Made by a program: the position numbers and the translations under genes. Shown piece by piece: positions 25,533 through 34,990 of a DNA stretch of 64,000 nt (position 1 is its first letter; every line of letters begins with the position of its first letter). Source of the stretch: Streptomyces populi. Lineage in GTDB: Bacteria > Actinomycetota > Actinomycetes > Streptomycetales > Streptomycetaceae. The stretch covers positions 1 to 64,000 of the forward strand of contig NZ_KZ626862.1 in NCBI RefSeq assembly GCF_002911015.1. Reading direction: 5' to 3'. The notes beneath the pieces were generated by a model. It was not told where the DNA came from and made no database searches. It was given only the letters and a program-made list of their open reading frames with translations.

Positions 25533-26663
25533 ATGAACACAGCCCGCACGGTCCTGGTGATCGGTGGCGGCGCCGCCGGAAACGCCATGACCATCCTGCT
25601 GCGCCGGGCCGGTCTCGCCGTCGACCTCATCGAGGCGAAGGACGACTGGAACGCCACCGCCGGTTCAGGTATCACCCTGCAGGGCAACGCCCTGCGGGTC
25701 CTGCGCGAACTGGGCGTGTGGAAGGAGGTCAGTGCTTCCGGCTTCGGTTTCGGATCCGTCGGCATCACCGCCCCCGACGGCACGGTCCTGCACGTCGCCG
25801 AGGACCTTCGCACCGGAGGCGACGACCTGCCCGCCACCGTCGGCATGCAGCGCCCCCAACTGCAACGCATCCTGATCGACGCCGTCCGCGCCAGCGACGC
25901 GTCGGTGCGCCTCGGCACCCGGGTCGAGCACCTGGAACAGGACGACACCGGCGTGAGCGTGCGCTTCACCGACGGCACCGAGGGCCACTACGACCTGGTG
26001 GTCGCCGCCGACGGCATGGGTTCCACCACCCGCGCCGCCATCGGCATCACGGCGAAGCCGGAACCCACCGGCATGGCCATCTGGCGCGTCGCGGTCCCCC
26101 GGCCGGCCGATGTGACCCGCACGGATCTCGCCTACGGCGGTCCCGCCTACATCGCCGGCTACTGCCCGACGAGCGACACCACTATGTACGCCTACGTGGT
26201 CGAGGCCAACCGCGACCGGGCATCGATCCCCCCGGAGTCCTACGCCGACGAGATGCGCAGCCTCACCGCAGCCTACGGAGGATTCTGGCCGGAGATCACC
26301 GAGCACATCACCGATCCCACGAAGGTCAACTACACCTGGTTCGACCAGATGCTGGTCGAGGGTTCCTGGCACCGGGGCCGCGTGGTCCTCGTCGGCGACG
26401 CCGCCCACTGCTGCCCGCCCACCCTCGCCCAGGGCGCCGCCCTGTCACTGGAGGACGCCTGGGTGCTCGCGCATCTGCTCATCAGCGCCGAACACTGGGA
26501 CGACGCGCTCTTCCAGGCGTACTACGACCGGCGGATCGCCCGCGTCCGTCCGGTGGTCGAGGCGTCCGTGCAGATCGGACAGTGGCAGCTCGACGGCGTA
26601 CGCGACGCGGACGTGCCCGGCCTGATGGGCCGCACGATGACGATGCTCAGGGAGCTGCCGTGA
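25533..26663 (+). CDS. FAD-dependent aromatic monooxygenase
   Basis: A 376-residue flavoprotein of the PHBH/salicylate hydroxylase class. The ADP-binding motif is VIGGGAAGNAMTILLRRAGL at the N-terminus, GMQRPQLQRILIDAV follows, LVVAADGMGSTTR matches the DG motif, and RVVLVGDAAHCCPPTLAQGA near residue 288 is the second FAD motif. Such enzymes hydroxylate phenolic acids, sometimes with decarboxylation, and would prepare a catechol for the ring-cleavage enzyme two genes downstream. Its stop overlaps the next GTG start. Confidence 0.9.
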   Translation: MNTARTVLVIGGGAAGNAMTILLRRAGLAVDLIEAKDDWNATAGSGITLQGNALRVLRELGVWKEVSASGFGFGSVGITAPDGTVLHVAEDLRTGGDDLPATVGMQRPQLQRILIDAVRASDASVRLGTRVEHLEQDDTGVSVRFTDGTEGHYDLVVAADGMGSTTRAAIGITAKPEPTGMAIWRVAVPRPADVTRTDLAYGGPAYIAGYCPTSDTTMYAYVVEANRDRASIPPESYADEMRSLTAAYGGFWPEITEHITDPTKVNYTWFDQMLVEGSWHRGRVVLVGDAAHCCPPTLAQGAALSLEDAWVLAHLLISAEHWDDALFQAYYDRRIARVRPVVEASVQIGQWQLDGVRDADVPGLMGRTMTMLRELP

Positions 26664-27664
26664 CCTCGCCGACCGTCGACGTCCACGCGCACGTGCTGCT
26701 GCCCGAAGTCGACTCACTCCTCGACGGCCTGCCCGGACTCACGGCCGCGAGAGCCCTGGATGCGCGGCGCAACGGCCCCGCAGCCCTCGCAATCAGCGGC
26801 CCCATGGTGCGCGACCGCATACCCCAGCTCACCGACCCGGCCGCACGACTGGCCGCGATGGACGCGCAGGGCGTGGACGTCCAGCTCGTCAGCCCCTCCC
26901 CCTCGCACTACCACTACTGGACGGACGAGGAGACAGCCGAAAAGCTGTACCGGCTGGCCAACGAGGCGACAGCCAAACACTGTTCAGCCGCTCCGCACCG
27001 GCTGCGCGGCCTCGGGCTCGCGCCGCTCCAGCACCCGGACCACACGGTGCGCGCACTGGATCACGCACTGGAACAGGGTCTGGCCGGAGTGGAGATCTCC
27101 AGCCACGCCCCGGGCCGGGAACTGTCCGACCCGGCCTACGAACCGTTCTGGTCGCGAGCGCAGGAGACGGGCGCCGTCATCTTCCTGCACCCCTTCGGAT
27201 GCACCCTGGACGAGCGTCTGGACCAGTGGTACCTGTCCAACACCGTGGGACAGCCCACCGAGAACGCCGTGGCACTGTCGCACCTGATCTTCTCGGGAGT
27301 GCTCGACCGCCACCCGGAGCTGAAAGTGATCGCCGCCCACGGCGGCGGCTACCTGCCCACCCACATCGGCCGCTCCGACCATGCCTGGTCCGCCCGCCCC
27401 GACGCCGCCGCCGGCTGCGCCCATCCGCCCAGCAGCTATCTGAAGCGCCTGTACTTCGACTCGCTCGTGCACGACCCGTCCGTCCTACGCGAGCTGATCC
27501 GGACCGCCGGCCCCGACCGCGTCCTGCTCGGCTCCGACTTCCCCTTCGACATGGGCACGAAGGACCCTGTCGGCGCGCTGCGCGCCGCACGTCTCCCCGA
27601 GGCCGACTTCGAGGCCATCCGGGGCGGCACCGCCTCCGCCCTGCTCAACCTGACCCAGTCCTGA
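26660..27664 (+). CDS. ACMSD-like amidohydrolase, probable decarboxylase
   Basis: 334 residues, GTG start overlapping the previous stop (GTGA). Amidohydrolase_2 metal ligands are visible in order: VDVHAHVLLPE at the N-terminus, VIFLHPFG, KVIAAHGGGYLPTHIGRSDH and LLGSDFPFDMG. This family includes 2-amino-3-carboxymuconate-semialdehyde decarboxylase, resorcylate and carboxyvanillate decarboxylases and some hydratases. In this context non-oxidative decarboxylation of an aromatic acid or of a ring-cleavage product is the best guess. Confidence 0.88.
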   Translation: MTSPTVDVHAHVLLPEVDSLLDGLPGLTAARALDARRNGPAALAISGPMVRDRIPQLTDPAARLAAMDAQGVDVQLVSPSPSHYHYWTDEETAEKLYRLANEATAKHCSAAPHRLRGLGLAPLQHPDHTVRALDHALEQGLAGVEISSHAPGRELSDPAYEPFWSRAQETGAVIFLHPFGCTLDERLDQWYLSNTVGQPTENAVALSHLIFSGVLDRHPELKVIAAHGGGYLPTHIGRSDHAWSARPDAAAGCAHPPSSYLKRLYFDSLVHDPSVLRELIRTAGPDRVLLGSDFPFDMGTKDPVGALRAARLPEADFEAIRGGTASALLNLTQS

Positions 27665-27676
27665 GGAGGAACGCTC

Positions 27677-28615
27677 ATGAGCGCACGACTGCTCACCCAT
27701 CTGCGGCACGTCGACCTGGCCGTGCCCGACTACGACAAGCAGCTCGACTTCTACGCGGGCGTCTGGGGCCTGACCAAGGTCGCCGAGGACTCCGGGATCT
27801 CCTTCCTCGCCGCAGAGGGCTCCCCGGAACAGTACGTCGTCAGGCTGCGCAAAGCCGAGGAGAAGCGCCTCGACCTCGTCTCCTACGGCGCCGCCACACC
27901 CGCCGACGTCGACACCCTGGCCGAACAGCTCCTCTCCGGCGGCGTGCAGCTGATCACGCAGCCCGGCCAGGTGGACACCCCCGGCGGCGGTTACGGCTTC
28001 CGCTTCTTCGACGTGGACGGCCGCACCATCGAGGTCTCGGCCGACGTCGCGGTGCGACAGCACCGCAAGATCGAGGAGAAGGAGTCGATCCCGGTCAAGC
28101 TGTCCCACGTCGTGCTCAACTCCCCGGATCTGGAACGAACGAGGCAGTGGTACGAGCAGCACCTCGGCTTCCGGCTCTCCGATTCACTCAGCTCGCCGCA
28201 CATGGGCGAGGTCATGCACTTCATGCGGATCTCCAACCAGCACCACTCGATGGCGCTGGCGAAGGGCCCCCACGCTTCCCTGCACCACGTGTCGTTCGAG
28301 ATGCGCGGCATCGACGAGTACATGCGCGGCTCCGGTCGTGTGATCCGCGCCGGTTTCCAGAAGATCTGGGGCCCCGGCCGTCACATGGCCGGTGACAACA
28401 CCTTCACGTACTTCCTCGACCCGCACGGCAACACCGTCGAGTACACCACCGAGCTGGAATGCCTGGACGAGGACACCTGGCACCCGCACGTCTACGACTT
28501 CTCCCAGCCCGAGGTCACCGACCAGTGGGGCACCGCCAATCCGATGAACGAGCTCGTCGCCAAGGAGTCCTTCAACGACCCCGACCGCGGCTGCTTCGTC
28601 GCCCCGCCGGTCTGA
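27677..28615 (+). CDS. type I extradiol ring-cleavage dioxygenase (VOC fold)
   Basis: 312 residues with two vicinal-oxygen-chelate modules (about 8-122 and 141-262). The second, catalytic module keeps metal ligands consistent with the family: His144 in KLSHVVLN, His203/204 in SLHHVSFEM and Glu256 in NTVEYTTE, with a likely catalytic His in ISNQHHSMAL. These enzymes open catechols next to the diol (meta cleavage) using Fe(II). GAGGAACG precedes the ATG. It is the last gene before a strong intra-cluster hairpin. Confidence 0.9.
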   Translation: MSARLLTHLRHVDLAVPDYDKQLDFYAGVWGLTKVAEDSGISFLAAEGSPEQYVVRLRKAEEKRLDLVSYGAATPADVDTLAEQLLSGGVQLITQPGQVDTPGGGYGFRFFDVDGRTIEVSADVAVRQHRKIEEKESIPVKLSHVVLNSPDLERTRQWYEQHLGFRLSDSLSSPHMGEVMHFMRISNQHHSMALAKGPHASLHHVSFEMRGIDEYMRGSGRVIRAGFQKIWGPGRHMAGDNTFTYFLDPHGNTVEYTTELECLDEDTWHPHVYDFSQPEVTDQWGTANPMNELVAKESFNDPDRGCFVAPPV

Positions 28616-28629
28616 TCCCCTTCCGAACT

Positions 28630-28680
28630 CCCGGGGCGCGGCCGTGTCACCTGCCCTGACACACGACGCCGCGCCCCGGG
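28630..28680 (+). terminator. long two-tier hairpin inside the catabolic cluster
   Basis: A perfect 13-bp outer stem (28630-28642 with 28668-28680) encloses a 6-bp inner stem (28644-28649 with 28657-28662). It starts 15 nt after the dioxygenase stop and ends 20 nt before the next ATG. It could be a partial terminator or an mRNA stabiliser or processing site that sets different levels for the two halves of the cluster. There is no U-tract. Confidence 0.6.
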
Positions 28681-28699
28681 CCCCAGCCAGGAGCTGCTC

Positions 28700-29677
28700 A
28701 TGCGCTTCGCCGCCTACGAACACCAGCACCGGCCCCGCGTCGCCGTCGTCGACGACGACGACGACGGCGTCCTGTATCCCGTCCCCGGCGTCCGATCGCT
28801 GACCGAGGTCATCCGCGCCGGAGACGGCCTCCCGGCACTCCTCGAACTCGGTGCCACCACCCTCGACGTCCCACCAGGCCCGCACGTCTCCGAAGTGCGC
28901 CTGCTGCCGCCGCTCCGGCCCGCCTCCGTACGGGACTTCGTCACCTTCGAGGAGCACGTCGAGGGCGTTCGCCGTTCCGTGGAGGGCACCGGCGGGGTGC
29001 CCGAGCAGTGGTACGCCGCGCCCACCTTCTACTTCACCAACCCGCACGCGATCTACGCGACCGGCGACGACATCCCGATGCCGCCGGGTTCCACCGTCCT
29101 GGACTTCGAGCTGGAGGTCGCCGCCGTCATCGGCCGCGAGGGCCGCGACCTGACTCCCGACCGGGCGCGCGAGCACATCATCGGCTACACGGTCTTCAAC
29201 GACTGGTCCGCACGGGACCTGCAGTCCGCCGAGATGAAGGTGGGACTGGGCCCGTGCAAGGGCAAGGACACCGCCACCACCCTCGGCCCGTACCTGGTCA
29301 CCGCCGATGAACTCGAACCGTACCGGGACGAGGACGGCTTCCTGAGACTGGCGCTCACCGCCGAGGTCAACGGCGAGGTCGTCGGCCGGGATCTGCTGTC
29401 CAACATGAGCTGGACGTTCGAGGAGATGGCCGCCTACGCCTCCCGCGGCACCCGGGTCGTCCCGGGCGACGTGCTCGGCTCCGGCACCTGCGGCAACGGC
29501 GGCTGCCTCGCCGAACTGTGGGGCGTACGCGGGGAGCAGACCCCGCCGCCGCTCAAGCCCGGCGACACCGTCACGCTCACCGTCGAGGGCATCGGCACCG
29601 TGACCAACACCGTCGCCCCCGGCACCGAGCCCATAGCCCTCCCCGCCGGCCGGCGCCGCTCACGGGAGAGGCCGTGA
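28700..29677 (+). CDS. fumarylacetoacetate hydrolase family protein (second copy)
   Basis: 325 residues with AGGAG upstream of ATG. Motifs are DFVTFEEHVEGVRRSVEG, FYFTNPHAIYATGDDIPMPP, the acidic metal site in DFELEVAAVIGREGRDLTP and FNDWSARDLQSAEMKVGLGP, and VVPGDVLGSGTCGNGG. It differs strongly from the first FAH gene in the N-terminus and metal-site context, so the two probably act on different intermediates (hydratase versus acylpyruvase type). Its stop overlaps the next GTG (GTGA). Confidence 0.88.
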   Translation: MRFAAYEHQHRPRVAVVDDDDDGVLYPVPGVRSLTEVIRAGDGLPALLELGATTLDVPPGPHVSEVRLLPPLRPASVRDFVTFEEHVEGVRRSVEGTGGVPEQWYAAPTFYFTNPHAIYATGDDIPMPPGSTVLDFELEVAAVIGREGRDLTPDRAREHIIGYTVFNDWSARDLQSAEMKVGLGPCKGKDTATTLGPYLVTADELEPYRDEDGFLRLALTAEVNGEVVGRDLLSNMSWTFEEMAAYASRGTRVVPGDVLGSGTCGNGGCLAELWGVRGEQTPPPLKPGDTVTLTVEGIGTVTNTVAPGTEPIALPAGRRRSRERP

Positions 29678-30429
29678 ACGACCTGCACCCCAAGAGGCTG
29701 CTCGGCAAGGTCATCGTGGTCACCGGAGCCGCCCGCGGCCAGGGCGCCGCCGAGGCCGAGGCGCTGGTGCGGGAGGGAGCCCGCGTCATCGCCACCGACG
29801 TCGCACCCGCCGAAGGCTGTCGCCGCCTCGACGTCACCAGCGAGAAGGACTGGGCCGAACTGGCCACCGAACTCCAGGAGACGTACAGGCAGGTGCACGG
29901 CCTGGTGAACAACGCCGGCATTACCTGGCGCGCCCGCATCGGTGACGTGCGCCCAGACGACCTGGCACGGGTCCACGCGGTCAACGTGGCCGGACCGCTG
30001 CTCGGCATCCAGCACCTCGCCCCGCTGATGCCGCCCGGTGCGTCCATCGTGAACGTCGGCTCCTCGGCGGCCCTCACCGCTCACTACCCGGTCGCCTACA
30101 CGACCAGCAAATGGGCGCTGCGCGGTCTGTCGAAGACCGCGGCCACGGAACTCGGCCCGCGCGGCATCCGCGTCAACACGATCCACCCCGGCTACATCGA
30201 GACCGAGATGACCGCCTCCGCCGCGCCGGCCTTCCGCGACGCCAACGTCCGTGAGACCCCGCTCGGACGCACGGGCACCGTCGCCGAGGTGGCCCCGCTG
30301 GTCGTCTTCCTCCTGTCGGACGAATCCTCTTTCATCACCGGCGCGGAGATCGCCGTGGACGGCGGCCTGACCGCGCACGGCGGCGTGAAGTCCGTGTCGG
30401 ACGCGCTCCTCGGGGAGACCGGCGCATGA
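29674..30429 (+). CDS. short-chain dehydrogenase/reductase
   Basis: 251 residues, GTG start overlapping the preceding stop. The classical SDR fold has the cofactor motif VTGAARGQG (TGxxxGxG), [14 protein letters not shown] and the active-site triad Ser131, Tyr142 and Lys146 in [13 protein letters not shown]. The C-terminus has [11 protein letters not shown]. It would oxidise or reduce a hydroxyl/keto group of a pathway intermediate. It overlaps the next SDR gene by ATGA. Confidence 0.9.
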   Translation: MNDLHPKRLLGKVIVVTGAARGQGAAEAEALVREGARVIATDVAPAEGCRRLDVTSEKDWAELATELQETYRQVHGLVNNAGITWRARIGDVRPDDLARVHAVNVAGPLLGIQHLAPLMPPGASIVNVGSSAALTAHYPVAYTTSKWALRGLSKTAATELGPRGIRVNTIHPGYIETEMTASAAPAFRDANVRETPLGRTGTVAEVAPLVVFLLSDESSFITGAEIAVDGGLTAHGGVKSVSDALLGETGA

Positions 30430-31205
30430 AGCGGCTCGACGGCAAGGTTGCCCTCATCTCCGGGACCGCCCGCGGCCAGGGCCGGGCCGCAGCACTGCGT
30501 TTCGCGGCCGAGGGCGCGCTCGTCGTGGGCGGCGACCTCCTGCACGAGCAGGCCATCGAGACGCAGCACCTCATCGCCCGCGAAGGCGGAACCGCGCTGA
30601 CCCCCGGCCCCCTGGACGTCACCGACGAGCAGTCCGTGTCCTCCTGGGTCGAGGAAGCCGTGGACGCCTTCGGCGGCATCGACATCGTCTACGCCAACGC
30701 GGGCGCCGTCCGCTTCGGACCGGTCGACAGCCGGCCCTACCAGGACTTCGCCTTCACCATGCGGGCCGAACTGGACTCGGTGTGGCTGACCGTCCGCTCC
30801 GCCTGGCCGCATCTGCGGCGCAGCCACGGCTGCATTCTCACCGTCGGCTCCACCGCGGGACTCACCGGCTCACTCACCAACCGGCGAACCGCGCACTCCG
30901 CCTCCAAGGGTGCCGTCATCGCGCTGACCCGCCAACTCGCCGCCGAAGGCGCCCCGCACGGCATCCGCGCCAACTGCATCAGCCCCGGCCTGATCGACAC
31001 CGCCGGCTCCCGCACCAACCTCCTCTCCGACGACCACCCGATGCGCGCCATCGCCCGTCACATTCCGCTCGGCCGGGTCGGAGGTCCCGACGACGTCGTC
31101 AACGCCGCCGTCTTCCTCGCCTCCGACGAAGCCGCCTACATCACGGGGGCCAACCTCGTCGTCGACGGCGGCTGGTCCGCCGTCCTGCCCGGCACGAGCC
31201 CCTGA
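30426..31205 (+). CDS. SDR-family protein lacking the catalytic tyrosine
   Basis: 259 residues with the SDR cofactor motif [20 protein letters not shown] and [11 protein letters not shown]. The usual YxxxK active-site motif reads [17 protein letters not shown]. His157 (codon CAC at 30894-30896) replaces tyrosine while Ser142 and Lys161 remain. This may be a non-classical catalytic arrangement, a changed reaction, or a regulatory partner of the SDR encoded just upstream. The reading frame is otherwise intact and overlaps its neighbour, so decay is unlikely. Confidence 0.85.
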   Translation: MKRLDGKVALISGTARGQGRAAALRFAAEGALVVGGDLLHEQAIETQHLIAREGGTALTPGPLDVTDEQSVSSWVEEAVDAFGGIDIVYANAGAVRFGPVDSRPYQDFAFTMRAELDSVWLTVRSAWPHLRRSHGCILTVGSTAGLTGSLTNRRTAHSASKGAVIALTRQLAAEGAPHGIRANCISPGLIDTAGSRTNLLSDDHPMRAIARHIPLGRVGGPDDVVNAAVFLASDEAAYITGANLVVDGGWSAVLPGTSP

Positions 31206-31220
31206 AAGGACGCTCTCCAC

Positions 31221-31976
31221 ATGAACAAGGTCAGGGCGAGCGCCGCGGAAGCGGTCGCCGACATTCCCGACGGCGCCTCGCTGGCCGTCGGCGGCTTCGG
31301 CCTCAGTGGCGTGCCCGAAACCCTCATCCGCGCCCTGTACGCACACGGCGCCGACGGCCTGCAGGTCGTCTCGAACAACTGCGGCGTCGACGGCCGCGGC
31401 CTCGGCGTGCTCCTCGCCGCGCACCGCATCAGCCGGGTCACCGGCTCCTACGTCGGCGAGAACAAGGAGTTCGCCCGGCAGTACCTCTCCGGAGAACTCG
31501 AGGTCGAACTGGTGCCCCAGGGCACGCTGGCCGAACGCCTGCGGGCCGGCGGCGCCGGTATTCCGGCCTTCTACACCCCGGCAGGCGTCGGCACGCAGGT
31601 CGCCCGGGGCGGACTGCCCTGGCGGCACGGTCCCGACGGCTCGGTCGCCGTGGCCTCCCCGCCCAAGGAGACCCGCGACTTCGGAGGCCGCACGCACGTC
31701 CTGGAGCGCGGCATCACCGCCGACTTCGCCCTCGTACGCGCCTGGCGCGGCGACCGCCACGGCAACCTGGTCTTCCGGAAGGCCGCCGCCAACTTCAACC
31801 CCCTAGCAGCCATGGCCGGCCGCATCACCATCGCCGAGGTGGAGGAACTCGCCGAGCCAGGGGAACTGCGCCCCGACGAGATCCACCTGCCCGGCATCTA
31901 CGTCCAGCGGATCGTGGCGCTCACCGCCGACGAAGCCTCCGACAAGAAGATCGAGAAGAGGACGGTACGTTCCTGA
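31221..31976 (+). CDS. 3-oxoacid CoA-transferase subunit A
   Basis: 251 residues of CoA transferase family I, alpha subunit. Diagnostic segments are [44 protein letters not shown] and [20 protein letters not shown]. It activates a 3-oxo acid (such as 3-oxoadipate or acetoacetate) with succinyl-CoA, the usual end step that delivers ring-derived carbon to thiolysis. The stop overlaps the subunit B start by one base. No thiolase gene is linked. Confidence 0.92.
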   Translation: MNKVRASAAEAVADIPDGASLAVGGFGLSGVPETLIRALYAHGADGLQVVSNNCGVDGRGLGVLLAAHRISRVTGSYVGENKEFARQYLSGELEVELVPQGTLAERLRAGGAGIPAFYTPAGVGTQVARGGLPWRHGPDGSVAVASPPKETRDFGGRTHVLERGITADFALVRAWRGDRHGNLVFRKAAANFNPLAAMAGRITIAEVEELAEPGELRPDEIHLPGIYVQRIVALTADEASDKKIEKRTVRS

Positions 31977-32626
31977 TGGCCTGGACCCGCGACCAGATGG
32001 CCGCCCGCGCCGCCGCCGAGCTCACCGACGGCTCCTACGTCAACCTGGGCATCGGCCTGCCGACGCTGATCCCCGGACACCTGCCCACCGGCGTGCACGT
32101 CGTACTGCACTCCGAGAACGGCATCCTCGGCACGGGCCCCTACCCCACCGAGACAGAGGTCGACCCCGACCTCATCAACGCGGGCAAGGAGACCGTCACC
32201 GTCCTGCCGGGCGCGTCCTTCTTCGACTCGGCCCTGTCCTTCGGCATGATCCGCGGCGGCCACATCGACACGGCCGTCCTGGGTGCCATGCAGGTCTCAG
32301 AACGGGGTGACCTCGCCAACTGGATGATCCCCGGCAAAATGGTCAAGGGCATGGGCGGAGCCATGGACCTCGTCCACGGCGCCTGGCGGGTCATCGTCCT
32401 CATGAAACACACCGCCAAGGACGGCAGCCCCAAGCTCCTCAAGGAGTGCACCCTCCCGCTCACGGGCGAACAATGCGTGCACCGCATCATCACCGACCTC
32501 GGTGTCCTCGACATCACCCCGGAAGGCTTCGCCCTCGTCGAAACCGCCCCCGGCGTCACGGTCGAAGACATAGCCGGCTGCACGAACGCGCCGCTCCGCC
32601 TGGACGCCACCACCGCTGTCTGCTGA
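31976..32626 (+). CDS. 3-oxoacid CoA-transferase subunit B
   Basis: 216 residues, beta subunit of the family I CoA-transferase. The catalytic glutamate is Glu47 in the [10 protein letters not shown] motif. [39 protein letters not shown] and [14 protein letters not shown] are also diagnostic. ATG 31976 is preceded by AAGAGGA in the coding sequence of subunit A. It is the last gene of the plus-strand cluster and converges with the lut-rha operon across a 226-nt gap with no clear terminator. Confidence 0.92.
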   Translation: MAWTRDQMAARAAAELTDGSYVNLGIGLPTLIPGHLPTGVHVVLHSENGILGTGPYPTETEVDPDLINAGKETVTVLPGASFFDSALSFGMIRGGHIDTAVLGAMQVSERGDLANWMIPGKMVKGMGGAMDLVHGAWRVIVLMKHTAKDGSPKLLKECTLPLTGEQCVHRIITDLGVLDITPEGFALVETAPGVTVEDIAGCTNAPLRLDATTAVC

Positions 32627-32852
32627 GCTCTATACGGGAACACCGATCGGCGGGGCACCGCTGGAATCTGTTTCCTGCCTACAGACCAGATGCCGCATCC
32701 AGGAGATGGCATCGACTTCGTACGGGAAGATCGCAGCAGGGCGAAGGCCAGCCCGCCCGAGCTGTTGTGCGCGTGCGGACGCCGAAAAGCTGTCGCGTAC
32801 ACCGCAGCCGATGAGTTCGTGCTACAACGCCAAGACCAGAAGGCGGCCTCTC

Positions 32853-33569
32853 CTATTCGTCGGTGACCAGGACCACGTGCAGAGTGCGAGGACCGTGCAC
32901 CCCCTCGACACGGTCGAGTTCGATGTCGCTGGTTGCTGACGGGCCGGAGATCCAGGTTTGCGGTCGTGTCGGATCGAGGTGCGGCAGTGATTGCGGTACA
33001 GAAGCGACAACCTGGTCCGCAGCTCTGACAACGCAGATATGAATGTCGGGTACGAGTGTCAGAGCGCGACGTCCCTGTCCCGGACCGGCGTCGAGAACAA
33101 TCGTTCCGGTCTCGGCGATTGCCACCGCGCATCCGGTGACGACCGCATCTGTAGTGTCGAGCTCGTACGGCGTCAGCGGTTCACCCGCCGGCCGGTCTGA
33201 GCCCGACGGGGCCAGCGATGAGACACCGTCGCCCTCCAGTCCGGCGGTCACGTCGTGACGCTGTTGGATCTTCGCTCCCGAAAGCCAGGCGGCGGGCAGC
33301 CCCGCAGGTACCGCGACCGACGCCGCGTCGTGCTGTTCCAGCAGCCGGGCAATGACGGTGGGCAGTTCGCTCTCCGCGGTTCGGTGCACGATCGCCCTGT
33401 AGTCGGCCAGGTTTTCGTGCAGGAGATCGAGGATCGCCGCCGGATCATCGGGGGTGTGCGACGCGAAGTAGTCCCGCGAGGGCAGCGGCGCCGCAGGGCC
33501 GTCGGCGAGCGCCGTGCGGACCCGCGCCAGGATCTGAGCGCGCGAGGAGGACGTCGTGGACGATGTCAT
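32853..33569 (-). CDS. lutC: L-lactate utilization protein LutC
   Basis: 238 residues of the LUD-domain family. The N-terminus SSSRAQILARVRTALADG, the middle IAETGTIVLDAGPGQGRRAL and the end DIELDRVEGVHGPRTLHVVL are typical of LutC. With LutA and LutB it forms an iron-sulfur complex that oxidises L-lactate to pyruvate. It is the last gene of the rhamnose operon, and its ATG overlaps the LutB stop (ATGA). Confidence 0.9.
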   Translation of the reverse strand: MTSSTTSSSRAQILARVRTALADGPAAPLPSRDYFASHTPDDPAAILDLLHENLADYRAIVHRTAESELPTVIARLLEQHDAASVAVPAGLPAAWLSGAKIQQRHDVTAGLEGDGVSSLAPSGSDRPAGEPLTPYELDTTDAVVTGCAVAIAETGTIVLDAGPGQGRRALTLVPDIHICVVRAADQVVASVPQSLPHLDPTRPQTWISGPSATSDIELDRVEGVHGPRTLHVVLVTDE

Positions 33570-34990
33570 GTGCGGTTCTTCTTCCACCAGTCGCGAAACG
33601 GTTCGGCCGGCATCTCGGGCAGGTCCCTGCTGTTCGTCCACTGGCTCGCGCCCGGACCAGGTATCTTCCGCGGGTGCAGCTTGCGGGTCTTGGCGGCGAC
33701 ACGCTCGCCCACCGCGAGGACGGCGGGGTTGTCCAGGACCCAGGTGGCCGCCTTGATGGCGACCTTCTCCAGGCGGTGCCCCTTGCCGCCTTGGTCTGCG
33801 ACCTGTTCGCGCAGGTGGACGAGGACTTCGGGGATGTCGATGGCCACCGGGCAGACGTCGTAGCAGGCTCCGCAGAGCGAGGACGCGTACGGCAGCGACG
33901 CATCGACCTCGCTCTGGGTTCCCCGTAGTTGTGGGGTGAGGATCGCGCCGATGGGACCGGGATAGACGGATCCGTAGGCGTGCCCGCCGGCCCGTTCGTA
34001 GACGGGGCAGACGTTCAGGCAGGCCGAGCAGCGGATGCAGCGCAGGGCCTGCCGGCCGACCTCGTCGGCCAGGGTGGCGGTGCGGCCGTTGTCGAGCAGC
34101 ACGAGGTGGAAGGTCTTTGGGCCGTCCGCTTCGGTCGTGCCCGTCCACATGGACGTGTACGGGTTCATCCGCTCGGCCGTCGAGGAGCGTGGCAGGGTCT
34201 GCAGGAACACCTCCAGGTCCTGCCAGGTCGGTACGACCTTCTCGATGCCGACGACCGAGATCAGGGTCTCGGGCAGGGTCAGGCACATACGGCCGTTGCC
34301 CTCGGACTCGACCACGACGAGCGTTCCGGTCTCGGCGACCATGAAGTTCGCCCCCGAGATGCCGACCTTCGCCCGCAGGAACTTCTCCCGCAGGTGAAGC
34401 CGCGCGGCTTCGGCGAGCTCGGCCGGGCTGTCGGTGAGGTTGTCCGGTGCCGGGCGTCCCCAAGCGCTCATCTCGGAGCGGAAGATGTCACGGATCTCCT
34501 CGCGGTTGCGGTGGATCGCGGGAACGAGGATGTGCGAGGGCCGGTCTTTGCCCAACTGCACGATCAGCTCGGCCAGATCGGTCTCGTAGGCGGCGATGCC
34601 CTCGGCCTCCAGCGCCTCGTTGAGCCCGATCTCCTGCGTGGCCATCGACTTGACCTTGACGACCTCGCTCTCACCGGTCGCCTTCACCAGATCGGCGACG
34701 ATCCGGTTCGCCTCATCGGCGTCGGCCGCCCAGTGCACCGTCCCGCCCGCCGCGGTGACCGACTCCTCCAACTGGACGAGATAGTGGTCCAGCCGGCTCA
34801 GCGTGTGGTCCTTGATCTGCTTCCCGGCCTCGCGGAGCTGATCCCAGTCGTCGAGCTCCGCCACCGCCACCGCACGCTTGTCGCGGATGGTGTGCGTGGC
34901 GTGCCGCAAATTCCGGCGCAGCGTGACGTTCTGCACCGCCTCGTGGGCGGCCTTCGGGAAGGCCGGCATACCGACGAACGTGCCGCTCAT
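33566..34990 (-). CDS. lutB: L-lactate utilization iron-sulfur protein LutB
   Basis: 474 residues from ATG 34990. The LUD domain (VKVKSMATQEIGLNEALEAE, NFMVAETGTLVVVESEGNGR) is followed by two [4Fe-4S] motifs, CIRCSACLNVCPVYE and CGACYDVCPVAID, and the C-terminal DUF3390-like tail. It is the central electron-transfer subunit of LutABC. Overlaps of 4 nt with both lutA and lutC indicate coupled translation. Confidence 0.92.
   Translation of the reverse strand: MSGTFVGMPAFPKAAHEAVQNVTLRRNLRHATHTIRDKRAVAVAELDDWDQLREAGKQIKDHTLSRLDHYLVQLEESVTAAGGTVHWAADADEANRIVADLVKATGESEVVKVKSMATQEIGLNEALEAEGIAAYETDLAELIVQLGKDRPSHILVPAIHRNREEIRDIFRSEMSAWGRPAPDNLTDSPAELAEAARLHLREKFLRAKVGISGANFMVAETGTLVVVESEGNGRMCLTLPETLISVVGIEKVVPTWQDLEVFLQTLPRSSTAERMNPYTSMWTGTTEADGPKTFHLVLLDNGRTATLADEVGRQALRCIRCSACLNVCPVYERAGGHAYGSVYPGPIGAILTPQLRGTQSEVDASLPYASSLCGACYDVCPVAIDIPEVLVHLREQVADQGGKGHRLEKVAIKAATWVLDNPAVLAVGERVAAKTRKLHPRKIPGPGASQWTNSRDLPEMPAEPFRDWWKKNRT

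Noticed and set aside
32630-32821. A 63-codon minus-strand open stretch with coding-like composition in the gap between the CoA-transferase and lutC genes
   Set aside because: It lacks a start codon near its beginning and a recognisable family; it may be a gene fragment, but I could not support one.
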